A stretch of 8,886 nucleotides of DNA. Source: Gammaproteobacteria bacterium (GTDB lineage Bacteria; Pseudomonadota; Gammaproteobacteria; SZUA-229). A model generated the notes under the pieces. The model ran no database searches. It had not been told where the DNA came from and was given only the letters and a program-made list of their open reading frames with translations. This document shows, piece after piece, positions 6,705 to 8,886 of this stretch (position 1 is the stretch's first letter; every line of letters starts with the position of its first letter). The stretch covers positions 1 to 8,886 of the forward strand of contig WTCC01000362.1 of the NCBI GenBank assembly GCA_013138755.1, written 5' to 3'. The translations under genes were made by a program, and so were the position numbers.

Positions 6705-8612
6705 TTAGTACTTATTTGACTTTGTAGACGACGACTTTAATTGACTTACTTTGTTACCAAGGCAAACCATAATCTGTTCCCGGTTCAGGGTTTCATGTTC
6801 TTCAAGTTCGTCAATCAGGTTGTCCAGCTGTTCCCGGTGTTTTGCAATTAATTCGATGGCCTGTTTTTCGGCATTGCTCAGGAGTTCTTTTACAGATTTA
6901 TCCACCAACATCGCCGAGTTTTCAGAAAAGTGACGCGGTTGTGCCATTTCTTTGCCCAGAAATGGATGTTCCTCGCTATCGCGCAGGTCTACAGGACCAA
7001 TCTCACTGGACATACCCCAGCGCGAGACCATGGCGCGGGCAAGGGCAGTGGCCTGAGCAATATCATCATCGGCACCGGAACTGACATTACCCAAAAGCTC
7101 CTGTTCAGCACTACGACCGCCCATCATCACCACTAATCGATCTTTCAAATAATCCTCTGGCAGCGTGTGACGTTCATGTTCGGGCAATTGATGGGTCACA
7201 CCCAAAGCCCTGCCACGAGGAATAATGCTTACCTTATAGATAGGATCTGCATGGGGCATAAAATAGGCGGCCAGCGTATGACCGGATTCATGCACGGCCA
7301 AACGATGCCGCTCTTCCGGCTGGATAGCCAGGGTACGTATCGTTCCCAACATCAGCTTATCGCGTGCTTCATCAAAATGTCTCATCGTTATCTTCGTTGC
7401 CTTATCCCGGGCGGCTAACATGGCTGCTTCATTAACCAGATTTTTGATATCGGCACCAGAAAAACCGGGGCTACCGGCCGATATCTGCTCCAGGTTTATA
7501 TCATCAGCCAGGGGGACTTTGCGGCTATGCACTTTGAGAATAGCAATGCGGTCATTACGGTCTGGCAATTCCAGAACCACATGACGATCAAAACGCCCGG
7601 GTCTTAGTAATGCCGGGTCGAGAACATCCGGGCGATTGGTTGCGCCCAGTACGATGACAGCTTCATGACCGCTAAAGCCATCCATTTCAGCGAGGATCTG
7701 GTTAAGGGTTTGTTCGCGCTCATCATGGCCGCCACCGAGACCGGTGCCGCGGGTACGGCCAATGCTATCGAGCTCGTCGATAAAGATGATCGCCGGTGAG
7801 TTTTTTTTGGCTTCCTCGAACAGGTGGCGAACACGAGATGCACCGACACCGACAAAAACTTCGATAAATTCAGAGCCTGAAATGGAATAGAATCTGACAC
7901 CGGCTTCGCCTGCCAATGCTCTGGCCATGAGTGTTTTACCTGTGCCAGGTGGCCCCATCAGTAATATGCCGCGTGGCATCTCGGCGCCAAGTGCACGAAA
8001 CTGAGCAGGATTTTTGAGGAATTCAACTATTTCGGTAACTTCCCGTTTAGCTGACTCCTGACCCGCCATATCATCAAAAGTGACATCGGGAATTTCAGCT
8101 GTTTTGGTTGAGCCGCGCAGAAATTTCCCCAACTCGCCTTTGCCGCCCAGCCCGCCTGAAATGTTGCCTTGTGCCCGTTTAATAATCCAGAACCAGAAAG
8201 CAATAATAAATATCCATGGCAGCATACTAAGCAGTATCCGCCATAAACCACCCTCGGCTTCTGGCGGAAATGCTTTTACTTCGATACGCTGTGCTTCGAG
8301 AGCAGGTAACAGACTTTCATCACCAATATCAGGAATTCGAGTTTTGAAATACCGGCTCATTTCTTTCTGCGGGCCAATGCCTGTCGCCTGTAATAAAGTC
8401 CCTTCAGCTCGATTACCCTTCAGGGTGACTGATGCCAGCGCGCCATCATTCAACAATTGTTTGAATTCGCTATAGGGTATGTCAAAGGCAGGCTCTGTTA
8501 CTGGCTTCTGTGTCAGAGAATAATAAAGCGCGACAAACGCAATAATGAGTATTACATTGATGATCCAATTTTTTGGAATCGGATATTTTTGTGGAGATTG
8601 AGATTCTGGCAT
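6705..8612 (-). CDS. ftsH: ATP-dependent zinc metalloprotease FtsH (probable second paralogue)
   Basis: FtsH proteins are hexameric inner-membrane AAA+ proteases that extract and degrade membrane and soluble proteins. Order of parts: TM1 (about 15-33), a periplasmic domain (about 35-120), TM2 (about 124-145), the AAA+ module and the M41 protease domain. Visible motifs are Walker A GPPGTGKT (220-227), pore loop FVGVG (253-257), Walker B IIFIDELD (275-282), arginine fingers in RPGRFDR (R337, R340), zinc site HESGH (441-445) and third ligand Asp517 in GADDDI. A helical tail follows. At 635 residues it is full length and all key residues are intact. AGGA six bases before the ATG at 8612 supports the start. 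The protease motif has HESGH where the housekeeping copy usually has HEAGH. The neighbours are cell-wall enzymes rather than rlmE and folP, so I infer an extra paralogue. It leads the transpeptidase gene by one base. Confidence 0.95.
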   Translation of the reverse strand: MPESQSPQKYPIPKNWIINVILIIAFVALYYSLTQKPVTEPAFDIPYSEFKQLLNDGALASVTLKGNRAEGTLLQATGIGPQKEMSRYFKTRIPDIGDESLLPALEAQRIEVKAFPPEAEGGLWRILLSMLPWIFIIAFWFWIIKRAQGNISGGLGGKGELGKFLRGSTKTAEIPDVTFDDMAGQESAKREVTEIVEFLKNPAQFRALGAEMPRGILLMGPPGTGKTLMARALAGEAGVRFYSISGSEFIEVFVGVGASRVRHLFEEAKKNSPAIIFIDELDSIGRTRGTGLGGGHDEREQTLNQILAEMDGFSGHEAVIVLGATNRPDVLDPALLRPGRFDRHVVLELPDRNDRIAILKVHSRKVPLADDINLEQISAGSPGFSGADIKNLVNEAAMLAARDKATKITMRHFDEARDKLMLGTIRTLAIQPEERHRLAVHESGHTLAAYFMPHADPIYKVSIIPRGRALGVTHQLPEHERHTLPEDYLKDRLVVMMGGRSAEQELLGNVSSGADDDIAQATALARAMVSRWGMSSEIGPVDLRDSEEHPFLGKEMAQPRHFSENSAMLVDKSVKELLSNAEKQAIELIAKHREQLDNLIDELEEHETLNREQIMVCLGNKVSQLKSSSTKSNKY

Positions 8613-8649
8613 TAGTTTTCCTGTTCCATTTCACAACCGGTTAATTTAC

Positions 8650-8678
8650 AGGATACATAGGCTGCTCAGTGTTTGCAA
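8650..8678 (-). promoter_or_regulatory. Weak candidate sigma-70 promoter for ftsH
   Basis: On the minus strand TTGCAA (8678-8673) and TATCCT (8655-8650) are 17 bp apart, each matching 4 of 6 consensus bases. Transcription would begin about 30 bp before the ftsH ATG, leaving room for the AGGA ribosome-binding site. The match is modest and could be chance. Confidence 0.3.
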
Positions 8679-8710
8679 AAATATCATGGCTACTAGTACT
8701 CTAACAAGAG

Positions 8711-8726
8711 TGCGAATTCATTCGCA
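8711..8726. repeat. Perfect palindromic dyad upstream of ftsH
   Basis: TGCGAAT-TC-ATTCGCA is a 16-bp inverted repeat with perfect 7-bp arms, centred about 106 bp before the ftsH start and some 35-40 bp above the candidate -35 box. Size and position suit a dimeric regulator binding site. No T-run follows on either strand, so it is not a terminator. The regulator is unknown. Confidence 0.4.
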
Positions 8727-8792
8727 TAAAACTCGATCAGTCTGCAGCTGCACAGGAATATAATAGCTTAACTACTGGCATTGGCAGTGCTG

Positions 8793-8809
8793 TGATTAAA
8801 TTTTAATCA
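8793..8809. repeat. Perfect AT-rich inverted repeat
   Basis: TGATTAAA-T-TTTAATCA has perfect 8-bp arms around one base. It lies between the end of the right-edge gene and ftsH. The half-sites do not fit the FNR spacing, and the stem is AT-only at its core, so it is a poor terminator hairpin. A protein-binding site is possible but unproven. Confidence 0.35.
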
Positions 8810-8844
8810 GTTTGGGCGACACTTAATAAGCGGGGTTTAGTCAC

Positions 8845-8886
8845 TTACAGCGCTTCTTTTATGATGTCGGTAATGGCATCCACTTT
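8845..8886 (-). CDS. Possible C-terminal end of an unidentified gene
   Basis: The last 42 bases read on the minus strand as 13 codons (KVDAITDIIKEAL) and a TAA stop. The peptide looks like an amphipathic C-terminal helix, which is why I list it, but a run of this length can be open by chance. No family can be assigned. If real, the gene is upstream of ftsH on the same strand, separated by 232 bp, and it does not look like the end of rlmE, the usual neighbour of the housekeeping ftsH. Confidence 0.4.
   Translation of the reverse strand, partial: KVDAITDIIKEAL

Noticed and set aside
8080..8475. 131-codon plus-strand open frame opposite ftsH
   Set aside because: It is a shadow of the ftsH coding frame; the peptide is low in recognisable structure and has no convincing ribosome-binding site.
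8680..8710. Heat-shock sigma-32-like promoter before ftsH (CTTGTTA ... CCAT)
   Set aside because: The -10 part matches poorly and the spacer is about 10 bp, too short for sigma-32.
8776..8791. Sigma-54-like promoter TGGCAT-N5-GTGCT on the plus strand
   Set aside because: It points away from ftsH and no plus-strand gene follows in the window; the -12 element is also imperfect.

Overview
The window looks like chromosomal DNA of a gammaproteobacterium. The basis is an ldtD(ycbB)-mepK(ycbK) gene pair in the same order as in E. coli, gammaproteobacterial-looking protein sequences, Shine-Dalgarno sites and an FNR/ANR-type operator. The lifestyle suggested is facultatively anaerobic: a pyruvate:ferredoxin oxidoreductase and a radical SAM enzyme flank a perfect FNR box. 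The genus cannot be fixed from the sequence. I see no tRNA, rRNA, CRISPR array, insertion sequence or phage gene.

Left part (1-3810): the N-terminal 383 codons of nifJ run on the minus strand and off the left edge. A 248-bp divergent spacer follows, with an exact TTGAT-N4-ATCAA site. On the plus strand, an AmmeMemoRadiSam-type radical SAM gene (1399-2508) is followed 33 bp later by a short-type adenosylhomocysteinase (2542-3810). These two probably form one transcript. The partner genes of the AmmeMemoRadiSam set (AMMECR1-like and Memo-like) are not in the window.

Middle (3807-4398): a small, AT-rich, minus-strand SMI1/KNR4 (SUKH) family gene overlaps the end of the hydrolase gene by 4 bp. 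It looks like an accessory insertion or an orphan immunity-type gene. A 193-bp AT-rich spacer with no recognisable gene follows.

Right part (4399-8612, all minus strand): transcription would run ftsH paralogue -> L,D-transpeptidase (YcbB/LdtD type) -> MepK/YcbK-type murein endopeptidase with a Tat signal. The ftsH stop and the transpeptidase start are one base apart, so translation is probably coupled. The inferred theme is envelope upkeep: a membrane protease, an enzyme that makes 3-3 peptidoglycan cross-links, and a family member of the enzyme that cuts them. Upstream of ftsH lies a 232-bp region with several perfect short palindromes. At the right edge are the last 13 codons of a possible further minus-strand gene.

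No clearly new system is proven here. The best leads are the FNR-controlled nifJ/radical SAM divergon with its archaeal-like SAH (or S-inosylhomocysteine) hydrolase, and the ftsH-paralogue/transpeptidase/endopeptidase cluster.
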